Assembly (NCBI RefSeq): GCF_032854445.1
Contig: NC_088305.1
Span: forward strand, 24,399,400-24,463,399
Direction: 5' to 3'
From: Liolophura sinensis
Taxonomy: Eukaryota; Mollusca; Polyplacophora; Chitonida; Chitonidae
Length of the DNA: 64,000 bases
The translations under genes were made by a program, and so were the position numbers. This document shows, one piece after another, positions 24,901 through 39,300 of this stretch (positions are counted from its first letter, which is position 1; every line of letters begins with the position of its first letter). Under the pieces are notes generated by a model that saw only the letters and a program-made list of their open reading frames with translations, was not told the DNA's origin and did no database searches.

Positions 24901-27311
24901 ACACCGTTGTTGTTAAAAATAATGAAGATAATTGGAAGTTTGTACCTGAAATAAGGACAAAATTTTGTTGTGAATTACAGCAAAATTTAATCCTAAAATT
25001 TATTTATTTATTGGCTTGCTTTTTTAATAACACTGTATCCAAGAATTTTGAACTTAAATGATGATGAGCAGGTTTATCTGTGAAGGAAACCAGAATGCCC
25101 TATCACTGATACCTGATAAAATTTCTGACTTAAAGCCACAGTATGACACAGTAATTAACATGCTGAATGCTTTTTATTTAAATAGTAAAAATTGTGCACG
25201 AATTTTCAGATATACATTTGCATATAAAGCACGTTAAGAACATGTTCGTAAATCCATTCAGGGATTTTTTTTTCTTCATCCTCACTGCCATTATAAGATA
25301 TGGAAATTTCCTCGTTGTAAAGCTGGAACTCAAGCTTTTTCTTCTCTTTCAATGAGATCGAGAAACTACACCTCCTTCACATTTTCTTACTGCTACGATT
25401 TCAATATTGTTTAATTAATTTACATGTGGTTGATTAGTGTTTTACGCCTTACTCAAAAATATGATTGTTGTGTACTATGCCATATTCATGATTTATTTTT
25501 TGTTAATACAATGCTTGAAGGGAATTGGAGTCTTTGTAATAAACCCCCTACCTTGGGCAAGTTACTAACAAACTTTCCCACGTGTAATGTAAAGAGATGC
25601 ACACCGTATTAGTGGATGGCAAGTGGTCTTCAACAACTGTTAGTCTGCTCAAACGGCCACTCAAGCATTGCTGATAATGGAGAATGTACTCATTCCTAGT
25701 GCAAAGCTGGGTTACTTGTATATCATAAAAACAACAGCTTAGAGAAGGCTTTAATAAATATACCTGCAGACTGTTTCCACCTCCATGCCCGAAAACCCAA
25801 AGGCACTGTCACCCTGATACAGACAACCCGCTTCTCTGGTGCATGATCTCGACACCAGATGGCAGCAGCTATGGCAAATCCAAACCCACACCCATTGTCC
25901 CGAACGAACCAGCGTCTAATCTGCGACAAAGCCATGAAATACAATAAGTCACTTATGTTCAACATTTTACTCTGTGTCACTTTACAATACCTCAGAGGAG
26001 TTTTTTTAAAGGTATATTTCCTTACAATTAACAAGTATAACTCATTTTAATGGTGTTAATTAAAGGCTAACCCAAGAATTTTTAGCAGCAACAAGATTTT
26101 TCTGTATTAAATTTGCTCTGTCTAGCTGACTAGCTGTCCTTGGTCAGTAGGACAAATTTTGACATCATACAAAATATTGCAATGAGTCAGTAATATATAG
26201 CTAAGAAGAGGGAGGTAGGGAGTTGGGGGGTGGGGGATGGGGGCAAGACACTACTATCTTTTAAGCAGAATGTCACAGATAGCGCCAATATTCATTTGTT
26301 TCACTTAATTAAACATGTTCAGGGCATCAGCAGCTTGGGGAAACCACAATCTTGGTATCTGACATGACAATTAAACCTCTGGACAAAACTCAGCAGTCAA
26401 ATCAACAAGTGCTGGATTTGAACATGTGACAATATCAATTGGTGAAACAATGTCTTTACAGCAAAGAGCCATGGTCAATCCTGGGTAGAGTCACACCTAA
26501 GACCTTAAAAGAGGAAGTTGTGACTTCCTTGCTTGGCGTTCAGAATGAAGAGGATAATGCAATGACTGGTTGCCCCGTATCAGTATAATGGCTCCGGGCA
26601 AGACTGCTTACTTGCCTTCGGTAAGATGTCTCAAAGAAGCAGCATTAGATAAACGAGCTGTGGAAATCCGTCCTGTGACAAGGAGGCACATTACAGGCAC
26701 TGTAAGGACTCGTTCATCGTCATATGACTGAACGAACCCAAGTACGACCGTACACCACAAGTACTCACTCTTTGCGGCAAACATTTAAATACCGGTAGCT
26801 ATGAATTAAACTGAAAAATAACTGTATACTTTGGCGTATCAATAGCTTAAATTTCCATTTAACAGTAAAATTTAATCAATCGTGTAAACCTGCTGAACAC
26901 CCATGCACCAGTACTTAAACATAGGTTCAAATCACAGAGAGGCAAAAAATGCATCACTTTAATTTTTTTTCTTGATGGTGGTGGTGGTGAGAGGCTGGGG
27001 TGTATATCACTGGCCTTCTACCAAGGGAAACAACTCATGGAACAATGGCGCCCCCTATGTCACCACATAACAACACATACACATGAACAAGACAGATCTA
27101 AGAACTGACCGGTGCCTGGGTAAGAAATTAGGAACCATTGCCCTGCTGATGTCATGGTGTTAGCCCCTTCACTGATCACAACGCAGTCCCGTGGTAATAC
27201 GGCCTGAATCTGTCAACAAGCCACACGTACATAGCCAGTTAATTGACCACAACAACCATTAAAATCTGTCTGTGTGGCATTTTTACATGAATAATAACAA
27301 TAATAATAATA

Positions 27312-27381
<70 letters not shown>

Positions 27382-30300
27382 CCTTTATATACCTCTTTAC
27401 CTTTACCTTTATTCTGTTCTTGTTTCTTTTTCATTCAAAAATATATATGTACTGTGCATCATCTAAAAACATGTTTTATAAATCTGGGGACTTACTTAGG
27501 CTATAAGAAAATGTGAAAAGATCATTTCATTATTAAAACTTGAGCACATATATTTGCTATTCCTTCTATAAGTCAAAAAGTTAAAAAAAAAAAAAAAACT
27601 GTCTCAGAATTAACATGTTTGAGCCACTGAACTGAATTTGCTCTTATCCCTTGTAAACTAACAATATAATAATATTTCACACATGTGTTAAATGACACAC
27701 ATTTCAGCGAAACGCCCACTCAACATAAAAATGACAAAGTTCAGATGAAAGAGTGCAAAAAGCGTGGTCTTCAATATTTTTTTACGATTTTTCCTTCAGG
27801 AGAAAAAGACACTATAAAATGATCTTTGTATAGTGGGTATTTGGGACCACCTTTTGATATTTACACTGCCTTTGTTTAATGATGTCATAAATGAGGATGT
27901 AACACAGGTTCAATAAATATTCTTGCACTAGAATTTTTTTTTCAGCAAACAAATGTATTAAACCTCAGTTTGAATCATATGTATATTTTTAATATGGACA
28001 TAAATATTATCATAATTTGGATTAAATGCATATGTTTCAATATAAACAACAAATTTCCATTCACATAATTTTATTAGACAAGCATTACATCCTTCTTTAG
28101 AACATTATTATGCAACAACAACAAATACCAAAAGCTGGTCCCCAATACCCACCATACAAAAATATTTTCAAATACCCTTTTCTCTTGAAAAAAAAATTAC
28201 CAAAAATATTAAAGATCATATTTGCAAATAAATATTTCCTCTTTCATCTGATTTTGGCATCATTTTTATGTTTTATTCTCCTTTAAAGTATGTCCTATAC
28301 TTTGTCCTATATTTCGGTGACCATGTCCTATGTGCGTACATGTACCTCAGTCCTAAAGTTTGGTGATATATCCTGTATTTTGTCCTATATTTTGTCCTGT
28401 GACCATGTCCTATGTACGTACATGTAGCTCAGTCCTATAGTTTGGTGTCATATCTTATATTTTATACATTTTTTACACGTTGTCCCTTATTGAGCCAAAA
28501 TGTAACAGGGCCTCCAATAGCAAATAGACTTAGCTGTTCTGTCTTCCTGAAGCATCTGTGTAACTCTCAAGAATAACCTTGAATGACAAAACTGGACCAT
28601 GGCTAACAGATGGCTCATTGCAGCACAACACACTCTCATGTATCCTATCCAACTACACCCCTTTGTAAGCCAGTAGAGACTTCACTTCAGACGTTGTATG
28701 TTCCTACACTTTTGCCACATTTCTGATCGCCTCCCCATATGGGGATAACAAACGCTTCACAGTCAATAACAATTTTTAGAAGATTTGGTCTAGCTGTGAA
28801 AGACTTGCTATAAATAATGACATATTAATTTCAGGTAATATTCAGGCGGTGTCGTTAATTTGACATCAGTATGACATGAGTTTGACCTACCTCATGATAA
28901 GCGACATAATAATTCAGGGGAGTGTCGTGGTCAGCTATCATACTCTGCAATACCAAACAAATTTATGTAACGTTTGGCTAATGTCATAACATGAAATGTA
29001 AATAGCAGATCAAGGTCAGGAGGAAACCAGGAAAATCAAGCCCAAAAAGAAACCAGGAAGATCAAGCCATGGGGGAAAGCAGGCAGATCAAGCCCAGGAG
29101 GAAACCAGGGCTATCAAGCCCATGAGGGAAACAAGGCAGATCAAGCCCAGGGGGAAAGCAGGCAGATCAATCCCAGAAGAAAAGCAAGGCAGATAAAGCC
29201 CACAAGGAAAGCAAGGCAGATAAAGCCCAGAAGGGAAGTAGGCAGATCAAGCCCTGGGGGAAACCTGGCAGATCAAGCCCAGGGGGAAAGCAGGTAGATC
29301 AAGCCCAGGGGAAAAGCAAAGTAGATCAGATATTTGAAGTCCAGGTGGAAACCGGATATTTCAGGCACAAGAGGAAAGCCGGCAGATTAAGCTCCACCTG
29401 TACAGGAAACTACAAGGCAGGGTAACCTAAGGAGAAAACCAGGCATTAAAGAAACAGCAGGAAACCATGCAGATCAACCTCACATCATTCTGTTTAGTGG
29501 GCTAGACTGTTTTATGGTTCATTGATTAACCGATTGTTATTTAAAGCCATATTGAAGAATACTCCACCTGCGCAACAGAGGAGTTTTATGAGTGAAGGAA
29601 ACTGGAGTGCCCGTTGTAAACCATCAAACTTTGGCAAGATACTGACAAACTATCCCACCTGCCATGTACAGTCTGGCATGTCTGGCATGTCACTGGTATT
29701 GTTGAAGGCTTCCTCTCTGTACATGGGAAGGTCTGGCAGCAACCTGCGGACCATTGTGGGTTTCCCTTGGTCTCTGCCTGGTTTCCTCCTACCATACTGT
29801 GGGCTACCGTCGTACAAGTGAAACATTCCTGAGTATGACATTAAGCACCAATGAAATAAATAAATAAATTTGTTGTTGAAGAAAACCTGGCTGATTCTGA
29901 TAAGAAACCACTTTAAAAAAATAACACATTTCGCAAAACTATGCAGACTGGCCATCAGCAATAGGTAACATTTTAGAGACAGCCCTAATCATCAGCCGTG
30001 ATGATCAAACAATATCCCACTGTTGGCCTATCCTTTAGAGTATGTCGCAGTTTAATGAAGAGCTGTTGTGGTTTATTTGAACTCCTTCCAGCACCCATTA
30101 CAGTCATAAACCCGCTGGCTGGCATATAAAATACAGCTGAACTAGAATGCAGAATATCAATTACATATCAACTAGATTTATCCCCACTTGCACCTGGAGG
30201 CTACAGTAAAAAGGAAGTCTTACACTGTCTCACCTGCACACTGACTTGGTTCCCTTTGATCTTCTCATTAAGTACCTGCCACCAGTCTGAGGCAGTGCTG

Positions 30301-33300
30301 AACTCAAACTTCCGCGGCAGATTACTTAATCGGCTATTCATCTGTATTTAATCGACAAAGAGAGGAAAATATATCTCATACGATCTTCCTTATTATGGTC
30401 ATTAAAAGAAATCTAATATCCGAGTAGCCTACGGCTTAAATTTCCACTTTGTCGGCCTCACATCTAACAAACGATGCACAAGTACACAAGTGGAATATAA
30501 TTTGTTTCTTGCATCAGATGTAGACCGCTCTAATACATGAATAAACTTACACATGCATTATTTAAAAATACCATTTCCTTTACTGCACCTAAAGTTAAAA
30601 TAACCAGAAATAAAGTTTTAATCACTTTGTGAAAAAACAACCTTCATGTAAATAAGGTCTTAATCATTTTATGTGATAACTACCCTTTATATAATAAAGT
30701 CACAATCTTTTGTATAACAACCAACTTTTATGTAATAAAGCCAGTGACATTTTGTGAAATAAAATGGGCGAAACCCGTGACCATCCGCAGGTTGCTGACA
30801 GACCTTCCCATGTATGGTCGGAAAGGAAGCCAGCATGAGCTGGACTTGAACTCATAGCAATCTCACTGGTGAGAGGATCCTGGGTCACTGGGCAGTGCTA
30901 GCGTGCTAATCCCCATCATCTATCCTTTAATGGCTAAATCTTTATTGAAAAAAATACTGTGCTTGAAGGAATAAAAAGATATACGGCAGAATACAGAAAA
31001 CATCCTGAATCAGCTGGCTAATTACAACAGTAGTAACACATGAAGGAGCCATTCTGTCAGCGGCCACCATACTACAGGGGAGGCTACTTTGATCATCTAC
31101 AAGGCATCTCTAATTGAGAGTTACTCCCCATGAATCTGGCTTGTGCTCAGGATTGAACCGTTCAACATAAAAAAAAAAATGAACTGTTTGTATCTCTTGG
31201 CGAACTTCATAACAATGTTTACTTTGTTGTTTCTGTGTTGTTTATATCACTAAAGATCCATCAGCCAGCGAGCACACAAATACCGCAATGCTATGGTGGA
31301 GAATATGTATATGTCTCAGCTTGAGTCAGGGACATACTAGACTTGTACTTGCGTATTGGGTAAATTTCTGCAAATCCATCCAGAGTGTTCGCGCCCCTGG
31401 GGGCGTATTCCTTAAGCGATCTTGCCCGCCCTGAAATTCACCTGAATCAAACATGTCAGATACCAGCCAAGAAATATGCCGGCAATTTCACTCTGTCCCC
31501 GTAGTGTGTCTGCTCCAGCGAATTTCGGCAATGAGCTGACCAATCACTGTGAAAGTTTGTTTGTGTCACATGATGCCTAGTGCATCTGCAACCATGCTTG
31601 TGAATACTGTCAACTTATTTGACAGGCGATTAAGTTCGTCCCTACAAGTGAAAAAATCCGCCTAGTGTGTCTTTAGGATTCGTACGTATGTGGCTATGAT
31701 TGGATTTTTATGCGTTACTTAGCAATCTTTCAATCACATGACAACAAGGAGTCATCAAGTGTGTGTATATATACCGTGTATTCCTAAGACTTGGCGAGTC
31801 CATGTGCTCACGCCATGGAAATATCATGTCGAAGACACCAGACATGACACCCACCGAGTCACATTATACTGACACCAGGCCAATCAGTCCTGTTTCCTTG
31901 CTCTAACATGTCAGTGAGACAGCACCCAGTGAGACAGCAACAAGGAACAGTTTAAAAATTTTTGGAATGACCAGGTTTTGATCCCAGGTCTCCCAATTTT
32001 GAGGCAGAATCTCTATAATACGTGACTGTTCCATTGGTCCATCGCACACATACATGTACAGCCAAGTAATTCTGATGCTCTTACAGATATAGGGGCCTCT
32101 GTGGCTCTGTCGGTTAGCGTGCTAGCACAGCCTAATGACCCAGAAGCCTCTCACCAATGTGGTCACTGTGAGTTCAAGTCCAGCTCATGCTGGCTTCCCC
32201 TCTGGCCTTATGTAGGAAGGTTTGCCAGTAGCCTGCCAATGGTCGTAGATTCCCCCCAGGCTTTGCCCGGTTTCCTCCCATCAAAATGCTGACTGTTGTC
32301 GTATAATTGAAATATTCTTGAGTACAGCGTAAAACACCAATCAAATAAATAAATAAATAAATAAATCAATAAATAAATCTTAAAGACATAATCAATTTCT
32401 GAATGCACAACAATGAAAAGGTGAGCTTTCATTCGCTTATACCTGAGCTTACCTGATCAACCACAGCTCCCACATCTCCTAGCAGAGGTACCACTGGGGC
32501 AACATTCCGTCCCATCTCCTCTGCCTGGATATCAACCTGCACCAAAAATAACAGTCTCACATGAGATGAATAATTAAAATTCCAACAGCTTTTATCATCA
32601 CTTTAGATCGTTGTCCATCAAAATCATTTAATATACTTGTAAAAACCAGGCACTCTTTTCATATTGTTAATGTCTAACTACACCTTGCACACTACAGTAA
32701 TGTAATACTGATGTGTGTTGCAAAGGTAAAAACAGTAGATCAGCAGTCAAGGATTCACCCATTGAGCGGATTTACGATGAATTAACTCAATTTCCAATGA
32801 AATCTGACACCTACATACAGCTGGACTGGATGTGGCTCTTTTACAGACTAGGTGGAGAAAACATAAAAAAATTACATACAGTTCAGAAGAAAGAGTGCAA
32901 AAAGCTGTTGTAAATGTGGTCTTCAATATGACTTTTGCTTGAAAATAATTTTTGTATTGTGGCTATTTGGGACGACCTCTTCATGTTCATTGTCTTTTTG
33001 TAATAATGTTATAAATGAGGATGTAAAACATCTTTAATAAATATATTTGCATAAGAATTTGGTCTTTTCAGCTAACAAATGTATTCATCTAGGATTTTGA
33101 TCATATTTATATTTTTAATATATTCATAAATATTATCATGATTCAGCTTAAACGCACAGATTTGGATACAGACAACAAAATCATATTCAAAAATTTTATT
33201 GCATACACAAAACGCATCACATCCTTATTTAAAACATTATTATGCAAAGACGACATATATAATAAGTTGGTCCCAAATGCCCACCATACAAATTAAAATA

Positions 33301-36300
33301 TTTTCAAATACCCTACGATGAAGTTTTCAAACCCTTTCATCTGATTTTGAGATCATTCTTCAGGCTTCGCTCAGTTTTTCCACACTCTTTAACTCGGCGA
33401 TTGTCAAATACTTATAGATGACATGTTTTTTGAATAAATGAAGAAGAATACACAATCTGAACCATTAGCTATAAAGCTGTAGCTCATGCAGTCATTACAC
33501 ACTCAACCTGTATAATCTTCACATTCGGGTCAAATCGTGGCGGAAGTCCAAAGTGCAATATCCAGTTGAGTCTGGCACCGAGAAGTAGAATAACATCTGC
33601 CTGCTGCAAAGCCCTGGTGGAAAAAGACAAAATTCTTTCTTTAATCAACTGTGGGTTTTACACCATACTCAAGAGTATCTTAGGTTTGCCTCTTGGTATT
33701 GACATGACCACATGTACATGTAATTTGTGGGAGTAATATCAGCTGTTTTCAAATGGCATTCCAGTGAGGCAGCACAGATGTGATCATGTATGTGAGAAAA
33801 GCTAACGAAGACTGTCACATTTTTCTGTGTGACGCCCGGATCAGAGATCAAAACTCGATGCACGTCGTTCTTATATAAATTGGGTCCACTTACTTGGACC
33901 TTGCGGGTGCCACACAGAGCGGATGGATGTCAGGTATCACACCCTTCCCCATGGGCGTAGGTAAGAAGGGTAGTTTACAGTCGAGGACTAATTGCTGGAC
34001 ACTGGATTCACACCTGGCATAGCTCACACCTGTATCAACATGACAAGACACCTGTTTATATTTGTCAAAATAAAATTACAGTCTCAATTGTTAATGTGTT
34101 TGAGGAAAGTAAGTACATGTATATTCAAGCTCATCATAACAGTGCATTATATTCATTACTTGTAATATTCATTACTGGTAGTATTTATTTACTTGACTGG
34201 GGTCATTTTTATAAAACTTCTGAAGTCATATTTCTCTTCAGTTTCTTTTATTTTAAGATTTTATTGAAGAATATTTCACTTCTAGGAACCCAGAGAACCC
34301 AGAATAAACCACCAACCTTTGGCTAGTAACTGACAAACTTTTGTACGTCATGCTTGTGATGCACATGTATTTACCCAGAACAGGCAGTATTTGCCATGGG
34401 AGGTGATTCCCCACAAACTTCATGTAAGATAAGATCAATGGTTATTCGAGTTTAATTTGAAGCTCCAAGAAGAATAGAGTGAGTGAGTGAGTGAGTGAGT
34501 GCTTGGGGTTTAACGTTGTGCTCAACAATTTTTCAGTCATATGACGCCGAAGGAATCCCTAGGGTGCATGTAATGTACCTCCTTGTTGCAGAATGGATTT
34601 CCACTTCCCTTTTATCTAGTGCTGCTTCACTGAGAGGACTTACCGAAGGCAAGTAAGCCGCTCCGCCCGAGCCATTATACTGATACGGGTCAACCAGTCG
34701 TTGCACTATCCCCTTAATAGTGCCATGAAGAATAGAGAGAGCAGAGGATGTTTGCGGAATTTAAGCTTCATTATTCCAAGCTGGAACAGAACCAACACTT
34801 CATGCGTACTAGTGACTGAACTGGTCACTAAAATACAGAGAGAAGGGGCAAGTTTCCATTCACCCTTTGCCGATTATAACCAGAGGTCGCTTTGCGTACT
34901 GTAGAAAATCCACTGCCTTCTCCACCAGATCAGGGTCAGCGTAAGTCTTTGGGGGAGCTGGGCAATACTGCGCAGGGCTGCAACATAAAGACCAAAAAAA
35001 TCCCATAGCGTAAATCTCCAACCTTTTCAACCACTATAGCACTTCTTTCAGTGGAATTTATGGATAAAATTATTATGAAAAAGATGCTAAAAATGATTTG
35101 TCTGTGTCATTTAAGATGCAACCTTCACACACCTGGGTGTGCAAATTAGTTCTCTACACCCAACAGCTTCGTCAGAATGTTTCAAAGTATTGGGGTTGAA
35201 AAGGTTGATGATAACAATTTTACCTGATCTGAGACAGTTGTGCTGTACCATTGATGATATCGGCTGGCATGTCCAGGTAGACGGCTCCTGGGCGACCATA
35301 CAAACTGTGACGTACGGCCTGTCAGAAAACACAAAACACCTTCAGTGATATGGGTGGAGGAATATAGAGTACAATATATCAAAAAGTGAACGGCAAGTAC
35401 CTGCTGAACTTGGCAAGTCCAAGTTATTGACAAACTGATTCAACAATTTTTCAGTCATATGACGATGAAGGAATCCTTAGGGTGTATGTAATGTGCCTCC
35501 TTGTTGCAGGATGGATTTCCACCGCTCTTTTATCTAGTGCTGCTTCACTGAGACGACTTACCGAAGACTCGTAAGCCGTCATGCCAGAGCCATTATACTG
35601 ATACGGTTCAACCGGTCTTTGCACTATCCCCAAGCCAAGCGAGAAAATTACCAACTTCCTCTTTTAAAATCTTAGGTGTGACTTGACCCAGGATTGATAC
35701 TGGATCTACCGCCCCCGAGGTGGACACTCAACCATCTGAGGTATCCGGGCCAGTATTTCACTTTTGACAATGGTCAGTTTTGGGACAACTACAGAAGCCA
35801 GTTGCAGCAGGTAGAAAACACAGCATCATGTCAGACACCTGGTAAATTACCTGACTTCAATCTGCAGCCATATAAACACTCACTAGATATGAGAATATAA
35901 CCTCATTTGTCCAAGGATGGCTGTTTTCCTGGACAGCCTATTTGGCAGCTCACAGGTCATTACACGTATAAATTTAGAGCAAGGAATAAATGTTTCATAC
36001 TCCAGTCTATTATTAAAATTCAGAATGACAACCAAAATACAGATCTCATCTAATTTGATTTTAAGTTCAGAAATGTATTAGCTTCATTTATATCTTTGTG
36101 AAAAAACAAGGATGAGGGTAAAATACAACAAACCATCCCACAGACTGTAGGTCAAGTTTCCAAATAATTTTCAAGTTGATGCAGGGCTTGAGAGAAAATC
36201 TTCCAGCTATCAATACTATTAAAAAGTACCAAACAGTTGACCCTAGACAAAATATTATCTGGTGTAGGACAATGTAGTGTCCGTCTTCTTACTTCCAGAC

Positions 36301-39300
36301 TTGTATTTGTCTCAAATTACGAATATTTGCATGACATAATAATATGGCCTGACCTAAATTTGAGGTCATCATTTCTATTTTCAACTCTTAAAAACAGGTG
36401 AACAGACAGACCCCTGGGGGACATGCCATTGGAACAATAAAAACAGTGTCAAAATAGTATAAAACAGGTCATTTACAGTATAAATTAAATACCACAAAAG
36501 CATGGTTTATTAATATTAATATTCCGAACCAACAGGCCAGGAGCCCACTTACCGGTCTGATAACAGGGATACATACAGAGTAACAGAAGCCTATAATACA
36601 CATATGCAGAGCTAGGTAAATATAAAATACAATTTTTGTACAAAGATAGTGTAAACACAGGTAAACATACGATGTCATTCTTGAAACAGAAATGCCATAA
36701 GCCTATGTGTAGACATAGGTGAATACATAAAACTATTCTTGTTGAAATTTCATAACAAAAAAAAAACAATGAGAATTGTAAACCGTTATCAGCATCGAGG
36801 AGTCAAAAAGAAAACAAGGGGAATGTCATTCTGAAAGATCGCCACTTACTGTTTCGACATAGAATGGCAGTCTATCTACAGAGCTAGGCCGGGCGGAGTA
36901 CTTAGAGTACGGTCTGGCGCATTCCACCTGCGGGCGGGAAAATGAAGACAGACAACCATGAAAAAGTTGACATTACATGTTAAATGTAAACAAAGTGTTT
37001 GTGTTTTATACCTCTGCATGTAGTTTCTTTTTCACAGCTTCACTAAGGTTAAACCCCAAGCACTCACTCACCCACTCACTCACTCACAGCTTCACTAACG
37101 TTAAACCCCAAGCAATCACTCACTCACTCACTCACTCACAGCTTCACTAACGTTAAACCCCAAGCACTCACTCACCCACTCACTCACTCACAGCTTCACT
37201 AACGTTAAACCCCAAGCACTCACTCACTCACAGCTTCACTAACGTTAAACCCCAAGCACTCACTCACCCACTCACTCACTCACAGCTTCACTAACGTTAA
37301 ACCCCAAGCACTCGCTCACTCACTGCTTCACTAACGTTAAACCCCAAGCAATCACTCACTCACTCACTCACTCACAGCTTCACTAACGTTAAACCACAAG
37401 CACTCACTCACCCACTCACTCACTCACAGCTTCACTAATGTTAAACCCCAAGCACTCACTCACGCACAGCTTCACTAACGTTAAACCCCAAGCAATCACT
37501 CACCCACTCACTCACTCACAGCTTCACTAACGTTAAACCCCAAGCAATCACTCACCCACTCACTCACTCACAGCTTCACTAACGTTAAACCCCAAGCAAT
37601 CACTCACTCACTCACTCACTCACAGCTTCACTAACATTAAACCCCAAGCAATCACTCACTCACTCACTCATAGCTCCACTAAGAGTAACACTCATGTTAA
37701 AACTACACCACTGTATGACCGCCATGCAGAAACCGTATATTATCACAAGAGCCTCCGAAAAAAGCAATAATGACTGTAAATCCACTAAAAACCAACAGAT
37801 TCACTGCCCTAACAAGCCCAGTATCTCAACGCTGATATCAGAGCTGTCTTTGGTAAAACCATAACTTACCAGTCAGGAGTGCCGGTGCAGCTGGAAACTC
37901 CAACCAAGCATAAAATTCACTGTCTGAAGACTTAGAACTTGGTCAGTGCTGCCAGTGTCATGAATCAGAACTTTGTAAATTACCTAATGTTTCAAATTGA
38001 TACGGCGGTATATTTGCCTCCGTATAGCTAAAATTCATGATGAAACTGATATCATTTCGATAGGAATTCCCAGGGCAAAACACCCAACAAACCCTGTGGG
38101 GACATAACTGTGATGTTGCCACTGCGGTTGTCTGAAAACTTTTTTCGTAAATGACACAAAGTGCTAAGGGTCCTATTCCACAAAGACAATTCTGATCTTA
38201 ATTAAAAGGTAAAACCTCTGCAATGCTAAGTTTTTGGTGCTGAGAGCTGAAATTTGGACATTTGTCTGAAGACAACATCTATAAGGTGTGCCAAATCTGA
38301 AGTTCTAGAGCCCACAAATATTCTTTAAAATTAGATTTTCAAATTCTGACTTTCAGTGAATGACCTAAAATTTCGCCTTCAAAATTACACTTTTAGAACC
38401 CAAATCCAAATAAATATGATAAAATATTACTTTTTGTTCTGATACTTACATTTTTCCAGTAAGATATATTATCCCACCTTTCGAACAAACCTCCAAAAAT
38501 CTTTCTCAAATCAACAGAACTCTCAGTATAAGTAAAATATGTACAACTTAATCATGGAATAAATTTTAGGCCATTTACTAATTTATTTATTTATTTGACA
38601 GGTTTTTTATGCCAAACTCAAGAGTATTTCACTTATACTATGGCAGCCAGAATTACGATGGGAAGAAACCGAGCAGCGCCTGGGTAGAAAAATCCACAGC
38701 CACCCAACGGCCAGCATTATCGTGGGGGGAAATCGAAGGTTTTCAGACCATTTACTGTTAGACAGAAATGGTTTTGTGGAATTGACCCTGGTGCTCAATC
38801 TGGTTATAATGGTTTAAGTGAATTTAGACGGGTTAGTACCTGAGGGTATTCCTGAAAGGCTCCTCTCCCTTCCTGGTACTGAAAACATGACCCACCAATC
38901 ACGATGAGAGGCCTACAAACACAAAATGACTGACTGACTGACTGACTGATTGGGGATATAAGTACACATAGTCGAGTGGGTATTAAGTCAGACCGACAAC
39001 TGGGTAAATGATATGGGGAGTGGTTGCAGCCCTATTACATCTCGCAATTTTTGGTTGTATTCTGCAAAAGCCATCAACGTATTATGTTTTTAGGTGAATA
39101 TTTGTTTTTTGTCTGTCGTTGAGTGATATTGTAGTTTGTTGTTGTGTTGACATTTACTATTTAGGGAGTGAAACAGGATATGGAGCAAAGTAAAACTCTA
39201 ACAGGAAGCAACTAATGTTGTCTTCCTTGGCCTACTGAGGTTCCTAAGTTAGGACTCCAAGTGATGCGAATCAGCCAAAATGCCAGACTGATGACTGTCC

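Noticed and set aside
32093-32190. Possible tRNA gene
   Set aside because: A and B boxes are present but no cloverleaf closes. The segment is the head of a SINE repeated many times.
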